A stretch of 64,000 nt of DNA, from contig NZ_SGWI01000010.1 of NCBI RefSeq assembly GCF_004519405.1, positions 148,682 through 212,681 of the forward strand. Direction: 5' to 3'. The notes beneath the pieces were generated by a model that did no database searches, was not told the origin of the DNA, and saw only the letters and a program-made list of their open reading frames with translations. The DNA is from Pseudomonas sp. BCA17. Lineage in GTDB: Bacteria > Pseudomonadota > Gammaproteobacteria > Pseudomonadales > Pseudomonadaceae. A program made the position numbers and the translations under genes. This document shows positions 28,186 through 38,252 of the stretch, piece by piece. Each line of letters begins with the position of its first letter. Position 1 is the first letter of the stretch.

Positions 28186-30183
28186 ATGCCTTATCTTTTT
28201 CAGGGACAGACGTCTTGCGTGGTGTTCATGTTTCCCGGTCAGGGCTGCCAGTTCTATCAGATGGGCCGCGAGCTCTATCAGAACAACTCAGTGTTCCACC
28301 GCTGGATGAACGAACTCGACACACTGATCCACGCCGAACTGGGGCAGTCGGTGATTGCCGGGATTTATCACGACAACAGCCCGCGTTCAAAGGCTTTCGA
28401 CGATATTCGCCTGAGCCATCCGGCGATCTTCATGATCGAGTACGCCCTCGGCAAGACACTGATCGAGCACCGCATCACCCCTGATTATCTGCTGGGCACC
28501 AGCCTGGGCGAACTTGCTGCCGCAGCGCTGGCAGACGTCATTTCTCTGTCCGACGCCATTCGCCTTGTTGTACGTCAAGGGCAACTGTTTCACCAGCGCC
28601 AGTCACCGGCAGGCGAGGGTGCAATGCTGGCGATCCTGGCCGAAGAGTCGCTGTATCAGCAGACGCCGTCGCTGCGCGAGCACTGCGATATCGCGGCCCA
28701 CAACGCGCCTTCGCTGATCGTCGTCGCCGGTCCGACCAGCGCGATTGCCGATGCCGAACGCCACCTCAGCGCTCGGGACATCGTGTTCCAGCGTCTGCCG
28801 GTCAATCAGGCCTTTCATTCGCGCCATATCGATTTTCTCAGGCCGGAGGTCGAGGCATTGTTGCGCCAGACAAGCCTGCACAAGGCGCAGATTCCGGTGA
28901 TCTCCTGCCACAACACCGAAACCTTGCAGCAGCTCGACGCCGATCACTTCTGGCAGACCATCCGCCAGCCGATCCGTTTTTCCCAGACCCTGGCGCGGAT
29001 CGAGCGTGAGGCCGCCGAGCGCGGCGAATCGATGATCTACCTGGACCTTGGTCCGAGCGGCACGCTGGCCAACCTGATCAAACAGAATATTCGTGACCGT
29101 GCGTTGCCGCCGATTTTCCCGGTGCTCAGCCCGTTCGGCCGCGACCTGGAGAAATTCGACGAGGTGCTGACCCTCGGTCGTGCCTTGCAGCCGCTGCCGG
29201 CGAAATCTGCGCTGATAACACCGCCGACAGCAGCACCGGCTCAGGTGGCCGCGCCGCCCGCGACATTTCAGGTCCAGCAGCCGACCCGCCTGGTACAGCG
29301 CCCATCGACGCCAATGCCGTCCGGGCCGAAACGCGTCTATGGGTTTCCGGGGCAGGGTTCGCAGCGACTGGGCATGGGGGCGGCGTTGTTCGAACAGTTC
29401 CCCGAGCATCTGGCCGAGGCCGACAAAATCCTCGGCTATTCGCTGAAAACACTGTGCCTGGAAGACCCCGATCAACAGCTGTCCAACACCCGGTTTACCC
29501 AGCCGGCGCTGTACACCGTCAGTGCCTTGGCGTTCCTCGCCAAACAGCAGGCGGACCCGCGTAAAGCCGACTTTCTCGCCGGTCACAGCCTGGGCGAGTA
29601 CTGCGCGCTGTTTGCCGCGGGTGCGTTCTCCTTCGAGACCGGGCTGAAACTGGTGAAAAAACGCGGCGAGCTGATGGCCCTGGCCACTGGCGGCAGCATG
29701 GCCGCTGTTATCGGTCGCAGTCCTGACGAAGTCAACGAGCTGCTGGCCCGTCACGGCCTCGGTGCGCTGGACGTTGCCAACTACAACTCACCCTCCCAGG
29801 TGGTGCTTGCCGGTCCGGTCGAGGCACTCAGCGAGGCGAAGGAGATTTTCCAGGCGATGGACATTACCTTTGTAGCGCTGCCAGTCAGCGCGCCATTCCA
29901 TTCCCGCTACATGGAAGGCGCGATGGGGGCATTCGGCGAGTACCTGGCTACGTTCGAGTATTCACCGCTGCACACCCCGGTGATCGCCAACATCGACGCC
30001 GCGCCTTATCGCGATGATCAGTTGGTCGATAACCTGACCCGGCAGATCTGCGGCTCGGTGCGCTGGCTCGATACCGTGCAGTACCTGATGCGCCAAGGGG
30101 CATTCGAATTCGAGGAACTCGGGCCGGGCGAGGTGCTGACAAAACTCGTCAAAACCGTGCGAAACGCTGCCGCCTTTTCGTGA
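28186..30183 (+). CDS. rzxG: tandem acyltransferase loading the AT-less PKS in trans (RzxG-like)
   Basis: The product is 665 residues with two complete FabD-type domains. AT1 (about residues 1-320) starts with FPGQGCQ and has Ser106 in GTSLGE and a later AFHSRH. AT2 (about 380-665) starts with FPGQGSQ and has Ser468 in GHSLGEY and PFHSRYM. A Pro/Ala-rich linker joins them. In trans-AT systems one such domain transfers malonyl units from CoA to the ACPs, and the other is often an acyl hydrolase that clears stalled chains. AT2 has the canonical malonyl-transferase look, so AT1 is the better candidate for proofreading; that split is inference. The stop overlaps the possible GTG start of the next gene (GTGA), suggesting translational coupling. 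Confidence 0.9.
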   Translation: MPYLFQGQTSCVVFMFPGQGCQFYQMGRELYQNNSVFHRWMNELDTLIHAELGQSVIAGIYHDNSPRSKAFDDIRLSHPAIFMIEYALGKTLIEHRITPDYLLGTSLGELAAAALADVISLSDAIRLVVRQGQLFHQRQSPAGEGAMLAILAEESLYQQTPSLREHCDIAAHNAPSLIVVAGPTSAIADAERHLSARDIVFQRLPVNQAFHSRHIDFLRPEVEALLRQTSLHKAQIPVISCHNTETLQQLDADHFWQTIRQPIRFSQTLARIEREAAERGESMIYLDLGPSGTLANLIKQNIRDRALPPIFPVLSPFGRDLEKFDEVLTLGRALQPLPAKSALITPPTAAPAQVAAPPATFQVQQPTRLVQRPSTPMPSGPKRVYGFPGQGSQRLGMGAALFEQFPEHLAEADKILGYSLKTLCLEDPDQQLSNTRFTQPALYTVSALAFLAKQQADPRKADFLAGHSLGEYCALFAAGAFSFETGLKLVKKRGELMALATGGSMAAVIGRSPDEVNELLARHGLGALDVANYNSPSQVVLAGPVEALSEAKEIFQAMDITFVALPVSAPFHSRYMEGAMGAFGEYLATFEYSPLHTPVIANIDAAPYRDDQLVDNLTRQICGSVRWLDTVQYLMRQGAFEFEELGPGEVLTKLVKTVRNAAAFS

Positions 30184-33100
30184 CTGCACAATCGAATGGA
30201 TGCCTTGTCATGGAAAAGACGATGAACGCCACATTGACCGATCAGTTGTTTTTCATTGCCAGTGTGCTGAGCCTGGAAAGTCGTCAGCTGATCTCCGGTC
30301 GCGGGATCAACCAGTCGTTCGGGTTTGAGCGGTTTGCCGCCGCGGCTTCGATCAATCCTGGTCCGTTACGGGTGGCCTTCGACGGACTCAAGGCGTTTGG
30401 CTGGCTGAATCCGTCGAATGGCGACGAGTATTTCTTCACGGGTCGGGCCTCGGCAATCGACACATTGCCCACGCAGATGGCCGAACTGTTTTCGTGGTTG
30501 GCGCCGCAGCGATTGCCGGACGCGCAGGATATACCGCACCTGTGGCGCTGGCTCGAGCTGTCGGCGCTGGACTGGAATCTGCACTGTCCGGCGTTTATCC
30601 GTGGCCTGAACGAGTTGTTGTCGCTGGTGCTGTTGCGCCGATTGCAACTGAACGGGGCAATCAATACTGACACTGGCCAGGTGGATACGCGGTGCATCGA
30701 CGACGGCCAGACCGGCCATGAGCAAACTCGGCTGCTGAGCGATTTTCTGCGCACTCAGCAGTGGATTCGCCGCGAAGAACGGCACCTGGTGTTCAATCCC
30801 GAGCGGCGCGCGCTCCTCTCGGAACGTCTGAGCGAGCCTTTTCTGGCGTACTACGCCAGTTTGCCCACGACCCTAGATGGCCTGTTGTTCGGCAAGGGCG
30901 AGCAGTGGGCAGACGTATTGCAATGGCTGAAGGGTGCAGGTGAACAACACGTCTGGTCAGGTGACCGACCCGCGCTTGAACAGCTGCTGGACAAGGTCTT
31001 CGATGCGCAGCCGTTGTCCACGCAACCGGACTGGATCGTCGAGTTGGGCAGCCATCCCGGCGTTTCATTGAGCGAGCTGGGGCAATGGGTGCGACACCAT
31101 ACGGCCCGGGGCCAGGTACTGGACAGCAAGCCCCTGCAATTGCTGGTGCTTGACGCAGCAGTGAGCGATCCGGCGGCGCTGCGCCAGCGGATTCGGGACG
31201 CGGGTGTTGGTGCCGATCAGCGAGTGTTGTGGCTGGGCATCGGCCAGCAGAATCTGCAACCGCCGGGGACGGCGCCGCAGCAATCAGCCTTACAAGCGCC
31301 GCAGCGTTATTACTTGCGGCCCGACGGCCTGGCGGCGGAAGGCGCCAGCGTGCTTGGCAGTCTGCAGACCTCGGCAAAAGCGCTGGCAGCGCTGATCGGC
31401 GAGCAACCGATAGTGCTCAGCGAAAGTCACTGGCGCCCCGACGGTCCCAAGGTGGATCACTTTGCCTGTCATTACCCGGTTGAAGCAGCGCACTACCTGA
31501 TGGCGCTGGCCGGTGCCGGGCTGTTTGCCGATCCGGGGATGCTGCACAGGCTGCCGCTAGACGGCATCGACTGCGCGGCCACCAGCGGTTGTTACCGGGC
31601 GCGTGAATACCGCGTCCGGCATGTGACGCTGGCGGACATGCCCGCGCTGTTGACGCTGGAACAGGCCTGCTGGCCCGAAGGTGGCCGGGTGGATCAACAC
31701 ATTCTGCGCCGCCGTTTGGGCCAGGACCCTGCCGGCCAACTGGCGCTGGAGTTCAAGGGCGAAGTGGTCGGTGTCATCTATTCCCAGCGGATCACCCGGA
31801 TCGAAGCGCTGTTCGGGGTCAATTTCGCCACGGTCGATCAGCTGTTTCACGGCAATGGCAGCACCGTACAAATCCAGAGCCTGAACATCCTGCCGGCGCA
31901 TCAGTACAGCGGTTACGGCGATCAGTTGCTGGAGTTCATGCTGCAATATTGCACGCTGCTCAACGGTGTCGACACGGTGGTCGGCGTGACTCGTTGCAAG
32001 GACTATCCGAAGTACCGCGACATCGCCCAGGCGGACTACATTCATAGCCGTGACGAGCGGGGCGTGCTGCTGGACCCAGTGTTGCGTTTCCACGAATTGC
32101 ACGGCGCGCGAATCGAGCGGCTGGTGCCCGGTTATCGTCCCGCCGATGCCGACAATGCAGGGTACGGCGTTCTGGTGCGTTATGACCTGGCCCGCCGTCA
32201 GCGCCAGGAAATTCAGCTGACCACGGCAATGGTTGAGCAGCCGGCGATCTCCATCGACGACGCGGTGCGCCAGGGCGTCAATCGCTGCCTGGGACAAGCG
32301 CAAGACAGCCGAGTGTCATCACGTCATAGCCTGATGGAGCTGGGACTGGACTCGGCTGATCTGCTCGCTCTCAGCGAACAGCTGGGAATGACGTTCGGTC
32401 TGGCGCTGGAACCGAGCTTTTTCTTTCGCTACAACAGCATCGAGAAAATCGTCGCGGCGTTGCAAGAGCGCCTCGGAAGGCAAATGCCGCCGCCGAAAGA
32501 AATTCAGGCGGCAAGACCGCCATCGACTCCAGTCAAAGAAGAGGATGATTTCGCCGTCATCGGCATCAGTGGCTGTTTTCCCGGTGGCGAACTGGAGGGA
32601 TTTTGGACTGCTGTTCGCCACGGTGCCAGTCTGATACGCGAAGTGCCAAAGGAGCGCGCAACGGCTGGACCTGCGGGCGGCTACATTGACGGGATCGAGT
32701 ATTTCGATCATCAGTTTTTTGGCATTTCGGCAGCGGAAGCGGCGCTGATGGACCCGCAGCAGCGGCTGCTGTTGCAGCATGCCTGGTGGGCACTCGACGA
32801 TGCCGCGATTCCTGCCGCAGCGTTTGCCTGCCGCCAAACCGGCGTGTTTGTCGCCGCCGCGCCGAGTGAGTACCGCGACATTGTCGAGGTCCCCCGCGAC
32901 AGCCCGTTTCTGCTGACGTCTTCTTCGCCCTGCATGTACGCCAATCGGATTTCCTGGTTCCTCGACCTGCGCGGGCCCAGCGAGTATTGCAACACCGCCT
33001 GCTCGTCGGTGCTGGTTGCGCTGCATCGAGCCATGCAGGCGATCAGGGCCGGCGAGTGTCAACAGGCGCTGATCGGCGCGGTCAATCTGTTGCTGTCGCC

Positions 33101-36100
33101 TGCTGAAACGGCCGGCTACCGGCAGATGGGGTTTCTCAGCGAACAGATGCACACCCGTTCTTTCCAGCCTGGCGCTGATGGTTATGTGCGCTCCGAAGGG
33201 GTGGGCGTGCTGTTGCTCAAGTCTTTGGCCGATGCCCTGCGCGACGGTGACCGGATTCATTTGAAGATCAAGGGCAGCGGTGTCGGGCATGGCGGTCGAG
33301 GGATTTCACTGACCGCCCCCGATCACGAGAGCATGCAGGCGGCGATGGTGGCCGCTTACCGCAGCGCCGGGGTTGCGCCGCACACTGTCAGTTACCTGGA
33401 AGCCCATGGCACGGGTTCGGCGATGGGCGATGCCATCGAAATCGGCGCGATTCAGGCCGCGCGCACGCAATTGAATGGCGATGACAAACCCGGCGCTGCG
33501 TGGAGCCTCAGCACCTTGAAGCCGCTGATCGGGCATTGTGAGTTGGCGTCCGGCATGGCGGCGTTGTTCAAGGTGATTGATGCGGTAAAACAGCAGCAAC
33601 TGCCGGGCATACCTGGGTATCAACAACTCAGCCCGGCGATCACGCTCGATCCGCAGCAACTGTCGCTCGCGTCCGGGAACCGGCCATGGCCGGCGGTGCA
33701 GGATGCCGACGGCAACGAGCTGCCACGTCGGGCGAGCATCAACAGTTATGGTTTTGGCGGCGTCAATGCCCATCTGGTGGTGGAGGAATTTGTTGATCAT
33801 CTGCGTGTAACTGCAGCTGATATCGGGCCGCAACTGATCCTGTTGTCGGCACACGATGCTGACAGGCTGACGGAGCAGGCTGCACGACTGAGCCGTGCCA
33901 TTTGCCAACGCCCGGACCTGTGTCTGGCCGACATCGCCTATACGCTGCAAGTGGGCCGAACGGCGATGGCTTGCCGCTGGGCGCGTGTGGCGGACAGCAT
34001 TGCGTCCCTGCAACTGCAACTGGACGAGCTTGCCCGAGGCATGCGCGATGACATCGTGCTGGCCGATGAGCAGTCGGATGCAGATGCCGACGCAATCACT
34101 CAGGCACTGGCGGAGCGAGACTTGCCCGCGCTGGCCGATTATTGGCGCCGGGGCGTGGAACCGGACTGGCGCAAAATGCCGCGTCTCGATGAACCACAGC
34201 GAATTGGATTGCCGGGCTACGCCTTTGCGCAATCGCGGCACTGGCTGGCACCGCGGCGGGCTGAACCCCTGAGCCACCCAAGTGAGGGCGAAACGCCGTG
34301 CCAAAAAAATGTGCGCCAGATCCTCGCCGAACTGCTGGGGTGTGAGCCGCAGGCACTGACGGGGTGCGAAACGCGCAGCCTGGCCAGCCTCGGCCTCAGC
34401 TCTCTGGGCGCCGTGGGCCTCAAGGCCAGGCTGGAACAGCAACTGCAACGGTCGGTATCGCTGTCACAGCTGAGCCCGTACTTGAGTCTCGGTGAAGTCG
34501 AAGCCAATCTGGCGGTGCAGGAACGGCAGCGCGACGATCAACTGGTGCCGGCGTTGCAGGTGGCGCCCGACGCCCGCCATCTGCCTTTTGCCCTCAATGA
34601 TATCCAGCAATCGTTTTTGTCAGGTCGTACGCTGTTGGCCGAGGCTGAGCGGGTCGGCTGCCATATCTATCTGGAATTCGACTGGCCGGAGCTGGACGTC
34701 TACCGGCTGAATCAGGCGTGGAATCGGCTGATGATTCGCCACGATGCGCTACGGCTCAGGTTGCTGGCGGACGGTCGCCAGCAGGTCGGCGAACCGATGC
34801 CTTATCGTTTCAAGACCCGCGACTTGCGCCGCAGCGAACCCGCCGAACGCGAGCATTCGCTGGTAGCCCTTCGCGCATCGATGTCGCACAAGGTTTATCT
34901 GAGCGGCCAGGAAACGCTGTTTGAAATAGTCGTTTCGCTGCTGGATCACCAAGTCAACCGGGTTCACCTGAGCATTGACGAGTTGATTGTCGATGCCACT
35001 TCTTTGGAGGTGCTGTTGCAGCAATGGCTGATGATTTATCAGCAGTCTGCCACCGAGTTGCCGGATCAGGGCGTGTCGTTGCGTGATTATCAGCTGTCGC
35101 TGGAGGCTTTCAAACAGTCGCCACGCTACCAGCGTGATTTGCAGTACTGGGTCGACAAGCTGGCGCAGGCACCAACTGGCTTGTCCTTGCCCAAGGCATC
35201 GCGACCTGCTGGCCGCGAGCGTCGTCGATTGACCTCAACCCTTGAGCAGAGCTGCTGGCAGCGATTGAAAGCGCGGGGCGATGCTTTGCAGGTTTCAGGC
35301 ACTGCACTGCTGTTGAGTCTGTTCGGGTTGATCCTGCAACAGGCCAATGCCGGCAAGGCCTTTTCGTTGATCTCGACCAGTTATGGCCGACTCCCGGTGC
35401 ACCCGGACATTGATCGGCTGGTCGGGCCGCTGATCTCCACGCAGTTCTTTGTCTTTGCCGGCGCGGCGGAACAAACCCTGGCCGAACTGGCGCAACAGGT
35501 GCAGCGCCAGTTGCTGGCGGACCTTGATCACGCCAGCGTCAGTGGCATCTCTGCACTTCGCGAAGTCCGTCAGCGTGGCGACAAATCGAGGCTGTTCAAC
35601 GGTGGCGAGGTGGTCTTCACCTCGATGCTCAACAACCCGGTAATCGACGGCGCGCCGAGCTTTGGCGACGCCCAACACTACTGCGTCACTCAGACGCCAC
35701 AGATCAACCTCGATCACCAATTGCGCGAGCGTGGCGGGGCGTTGAGTTTCAGCTGGGACGTCGCCATCGACTGCTATCCCGTCGGCATGATCGATCAGCT
35801 GTTTGGCGACTATTGCCAGTTGCTGGTCACGTTGGCGAACGGTGATAACGACTGGTCGGCGCTCAAAACATCAACGCTGGTTCATGCGGCGCCTTTTGAG
35901 CTGGCGCCCGATGCGCCGCCAAAGACACCTTTTGCATTGACTGATCAGCAGCAGGCCTACGCTTTCAACCGTTCTTTGCACCGGGGGCAGGGTAGTTCAC
36001 ATCTCTATATGGCCGTTGCTATCGAAGCGCTGGATATTGCTCGACTGGAAAAAGCCTGGCAGCAGTTAGTGGCGCACCATCCGATGCTGCGGACGCGGAT

Positions 36101-37169
36101 TCTGCCCAGTGGCACCCAGCAGATGATGGAAGCACCGCTATTGATGAAACTCGAAACAGTCGAGAAGAATATCAGTGGATCGCGGATCGTCGAAGAGATG
36201 CTTGGCCGGGTGACGGCGCTGGGAGAGTGGCCTTACGCTGAACTGCGGGTCAGTACACTGGATGAACAACGCAGCCTGGTGCATCTGGCGGTGGACCTGC
36301 TGCTCGTCGACCTTCCCAGTCGAGATCTGTTGATCCATCAACTACTGAATCTCTACCACGGTCTACCGCAGACGCCGTTGGTCATCAATTTTGGTAGTTA
36401 TATGGAGGCTCTCGGACAGTACAACCGCACACCTGCGGCACAAAACGCAGCTCTTTACTGGCAGGAAAAATTCCGACTGCTGCCCCAAGGGCCGCAGGTG
36501 AATGACGAAATGGATATCAATGGCCTGTACCTGGAATATGAGCACTACCTTGATTGTTGGCCAGCGCTGCGTGATCGTATCGCACGAACGGGAATCTCTG
36601 CCGACGCGGTACTGATTTCTGCCTATGCCTGGAGCATTACGAAACATTGCGCCCAGCCGGCCTTTACTCTGGTGGCCCCTGGTTGGAAGAGGCCTGCAGT
36701 ACACCCGCAGATCGACGCGCTGGTCGGCGACTTCACTACGTTGAGCTGGATCGATTTCAACAATGAACCTATGACTTTTATAGAGCAGGCCCGGCGTTGC
36801 GAACGGATCTTCACCGAGGATCAACAGCACAGCATGACCAATGGCCTGCAAGCACTTCGTAAGGTGGCGACGGATAAACAACGACCACGCAAACTTGATT
36901 TCCCTGTGGTGTTTACCCGACTCAACCCACAAGGTCCACTGGACCTGCCCGAGGGAGTAACACTCGTTAAAAGTGCGAGTCGCACTCACGGTGTGGCGCT
37001 GGACAATCTGAGTATCGAGCAGGCAGAAGGTTTGTTGATCCACTGGGATCTCGCGGCTAACCGCCTGACTTCGACGCTGGTTGACGCAATGTTTGCCGAC
37101 TACTGTCGCTTGCTAGAGGGTTTGGCTGCCGACGAAGGAACATGGGATCAGGAGAATAAAACATACTAA
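30180..37169 (+). CDS. rzxA: hybrid starter protein (RzxA-like): AR-GNAT-ACP-KS-ACP-Cy-Cy
   Basis: A GTG at 30180 overlaps the rzxG stop; ATG at 30210 is an alternative start. Residues of about 10-470 look like the adaptor region that precedes GNAT loading domains. Residues of about 478-670 are a GNAT-fold loading domain. ACP1 has Ser725 in GLDS. The KS has Cys941 (TACSS) and HGTGS. A second carrier has Ser1408 in GLSSL. Two heterocyclisation (Cy) domains follow, each with DxxxxDxxS: D1600-D1605-S1608 and D2039-D2044-S2047. The architecture fits loading of an acetyl unit and condensation/cyclodehydration with serine or cysteine; rhizoxin carries a 2-methyloxazole. The protein ends about 15 residues after the second Cy domain with no A or PCP domain, so these must come from another protein, probably the RzxB-like PKS left of the window. 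Confidence 0.88.
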   Translation: MTAQSNGCLVMEKTMNATLTDQLFFIASVLSLESRQLISGRGINQSFGFERFAAAASINPGPLRVAFDGLKAFGWLNPSNGDEYFFTGRASAIDTLPTQMAELFSWLAPQRLPDAQDIPHLWRWLELSALDWNLHCPAFIRGLNELLSLVLLRRLQLNGAINTDTGQVDTRCIDDGQTGHEQTRLLSDFLRTQQWIRREERHLVFNPERRALLSERLSEPFLAYYASLPTTLDGLLFGKGEQWADVLQWLKGAGEQHVWSGDRPALEQLLDKVFDAQPLSTQPDWIVELGSHPGVSLSELGQWVRHHTARGQVLDSKPLQLLVLDAAVSDPAALRQRIRDAGVGADQRVLWLGIGQQNLQPPGTAPQQSALQAPQRYYLRPDGLAAEGASVLGSLQTSAKALAALIGEQPIVLSESHWRPDGPKVDHFACHYPVEAAHYLMALAGAGLFADPGMLHRLPLDGIDCAATSGCYRAREYRVRHVTLADMPALLTLEQACWPEGGRVDQHILRRRLGQDPAGQLALEFKGEVVGVIYSQRITRIEALFGVNFATVDQLFHGNGSTVQIQSLNILPAHQYSGYGDQLLEFMLQYCTLLNGVDTVVGVTRCKDYPKYRDIAQADYIHSRDERGVLLDPVLRFHELHGARIERLVPGYRPADADNAGYGVLVRYDLARRQRQEIQLTTAMVEQPAISIDDAVRQGVNRCLGQAQDSRVSSRHSLMELGLDSADLLALSEQLGMTFGLALEPSFFFRYNSIEKIVAALQERLGRQMPPPKEIQAARPPSTPVKEEDDFAVIGISGCFPGGELEGFWTAVRHGASLIREVPKERATAGPAGGYIDGIEYFDHQFFGISAAEAALMDPQQRLLLQHAWWALDDAAIPAAAFACRQTGVFVAAAPSEYRDIVEVPRDSPFLLTSSSPCMYANRISWFLDLRGPSEYCNTACSSVLVALHRAMQAIRAGECQQALIGAVNLLLSPAETAGYRQMGFLSEQMHTRSFQPGADGYVRSEGVGVLLLKSLADALRDGDRIHLKIKGSGVGHGGRGISLTAPDHESMQAAMVAAYRSAGVAPHTVSYLEAHGTGSAMGDAIEIGAIQAARTQLNGDDKPGAAWSLSTLKPLIGHCELASGMAALFKVIDAVKQQQLPGIPGYQQLSPAITLDPQQLSLASGNRPWPAVQDADGNELPRRASINSYGFGGVNAHLVVEEFVDHLRVTAADIGPQLILLSAHDADRLTEQAARLSRAICQRPDLCLADIAYTLQVGRTAMACRWARVADSIASLQLQLDELARGMRDDIVLADEQSDADADAITQALAERDLPALADYWRRGVEPDWRKMPRLDEPQRIGLPGYAFAQSRHWLAPRRAEPLSHPSEGETPCQKNVRQILAELLGCEPQALTGCETRSLASLGLSSLGAVGLKARLEQQLQRSVSLSQLSPYLSLGEVEANLAVQERQRDDQLVPALQVAPDARHLPFALNDIQQSFLSGRTLLAEAERVGCHIYLEFDWPELDVYRLNQAWNRLMIRHDALRLRLLADGRQQVGEPMPYRFKTRDLRRSEPAEREHSLVALRASMSHKVYLSGQETLFEIVVSLLDHQVNRVHLSIDELIVDATSLEVLLQQWLMIYQQSATELPDQGVSLRDYQLSLEAFKQSPRYQRDLQYWVDKLAQAPTGLSLPKASRPAGRERRRLTSTLEQSCWQRLKARGDALQVSGTALLLSLFGLILQQANAGKAFSLISTSYGRLPVHPDIDRLVGPLISTQFFVFAGAAEQTLAELAQQVQRQLLADLDHASVSGISALREVRQRGDKSRLFNGGEVVFTSMLNNPVIDGAPSFGDAQHYCVTQTPQINLDHQLRERGGALSFSWDVAIDCYPVGMIDQLFGDYCQLLVTLANGDNDWSALKTSTLVHAAPFELAPDAPPKTPFALTDQQQAYAFNRSLHRGQGSSHLYMAVAIEALDIARLEKAWQQLVAHHPMLRTRILPSGTQQMMEAPLLMKLETVEKNISGSRIVEEMLGRVTALGEWPYAELRVSTLDEQRSLVHLAVDLLLVDLPSRDLLIHQLLNLYHGLPQTPLVINFGSYMEALGQYNRTPAAQNAALYWQEKFRLLPQGPQVNDEMDINGLYLEYEHYLDCWPALRDRIARTGISADAVLISAYAWSITKHCAQPAFTLVAPGWKRPAVHPQIDALVGDFTTLSWIDFNNEPMTFIEQARRCERIFTEDQQHSMTNGLQALRKVATDKQRPRKLDFPVVFTRLNPQGPLDLPEGVTLVKSASRTHGVALDNLSIEQAEGLLIHWDLAANRLTSTLVDAMFADYCRLLEGLAADEGTWDQENKTY

Positions 37170-37567
37170 GTGCTTGTACGGATCTTTCTTATAGAGGTAT
37201 TTCTGGAAGGGAGTAGCTGAAATAGGGTTCCCGGCACTACCTGGTAAATCAGGCAAACCGGGCGTCCATTCAGGGCGACCGGTTTAAGTCTCGATCTTCA
37301 CGTACTCGATGGCTTCCTGATAACGGGTGGTGCGGCCATCGAAACCGGTCTCATCCAGCAGGTGCCCGACCGGGTGGTAGTAGAAGTCCGTACGTCGCTC
37401 GTTTTCGTTTTCCAAGGCCCGATCAATTCAACGGCGGACTGGCGCCAGCTCGGGCCGAAGAAAAATTTAACGTCGTGTCTGGGATTAGTTGATCACTACA
37501 TTTGGCTCTGTGCGTACTGTACGGAGTAGAGTGAGAACCTCACTCATTTGGATAGAGGCGGATGTGA
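37170..37567. other. non-coding stretch downstream of rzxA, with one gene fragment
   Basis: This 398-bp gap separates the rzxA stop from the DUF3224 gene. There is no A- or PCP-domain coding sequence in any frame. The only coding-like content is the reverse-strand fragment at 37284-37421. No clear terminator hairpin with a T-tract follows rzxA. Confidence 0.6.
37284..37421 (-). pseudogene. C-terminal fragment of an unidentified protein
   Basis: The reverse strand encodes 45-46 codons ending in TAA, with protein-like composition (segments RTDFYYHPVGHLLDET and GFDGRTTRYQE). It has no start codon and is cut by a stop immediately upstream. It reads like the 3' end of a gene truncated by rearrangement at the edge of the PKS locus. 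I do not recognise the family. Confidence 0.4.
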
Positions 37568-37975
37568 ATGGAAGCGTTAGCCACTTTTTCTACTAAGAAT
37601 TTCAAACCAACAGGCCTGAGCCCAACCCCCGAGATTACTACCTTCTTGCCAGTGTCTATCAGCACCATGGAGAAATGCTACTCGGGTGCTATCGACGGTG
37701 TTTCCTCAACAGTTTTTACTGCGGCGTTCGACCAGACGACCAGGACGGGCAGTTACATCGCAATTGAGAGCTTCAAAGGTGCGGTGAATGGAAAAGAAGG
37801 CGCCTTCAATTTCATCCACTCTGCCTCCACAACCGGCACTGATCGGGCAGATGAATTTTTCTGCATAGTCGGAGGCAGTGGTACAGGTGATTTGAGAGGG
37901 ATATCGGGATCAGGAGGGATCAAAATCGACACCGATGGCACGCACCATATTTGGTTGAATTACCAACTCGAATAG
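37568..37975 (+). CDS. DUF3224 family protein
   Basis: The 135-residue product has the layout of DUF3224 proteins: an N-terminal strand, a central YIAIESFKGAVNGKEGAF segment, and the C-terminal VGGSGTGDLRGISGSGGI run followed by a strand ending YQLE. These are small beta-barrel proteins of unknown function. There is no signal peptide. AGAGGCGG upstream of the ATG could serve as ribosome binding site. The gene lies between the PKS locus and the tRNA-Gly-like attachment site, so it may be island cargo. It looks less GC-rich than the PKS genes. Confidence 0.7.
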   Translation: MEALATFSTKNFKPTGLSPTPEITTFLPVSISTMEKCYSGAIDGVSSTVFTAAFDQTTRTGSYIAIESFKGAVNGKEGAFNFIHSASTTGTDRADEFFCIVGGSGTGDLRGISGSGGIKIDTDGTHHIWLNYQLE

Positions 37976-38252
37976 GTCAGAAATAGTTTTGAGGTAATGC
38001 CGCTGAGGACACCATTGCCCTGGATCGAGGTGGCATTTAAAAAACAGAGGCCTCGATCTGGAGCGGCCCTCCACAACAGCGGCTTTATGGTTGCTTCTCC
38101 GAGTAGCTGTAGAGAGCACTCGGTAGCACGGCTTGGATTGGAGTTATTTTTTCTGTTCTTGATCTACCCTTCGAGCAAGTCCAGAATTGAGTCCTTTCCT
38201 GCTTCGGCAAGAAAATAAACCCCTTAGATTTCAATGGGTCGGACGCCAGATG

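Noticed and set aside
37562..37567. Earlier ATG in front of the DUF3224 gene
   Set aside because: It is followed at once by TGA; the ATG at 37568 opens the real frame.
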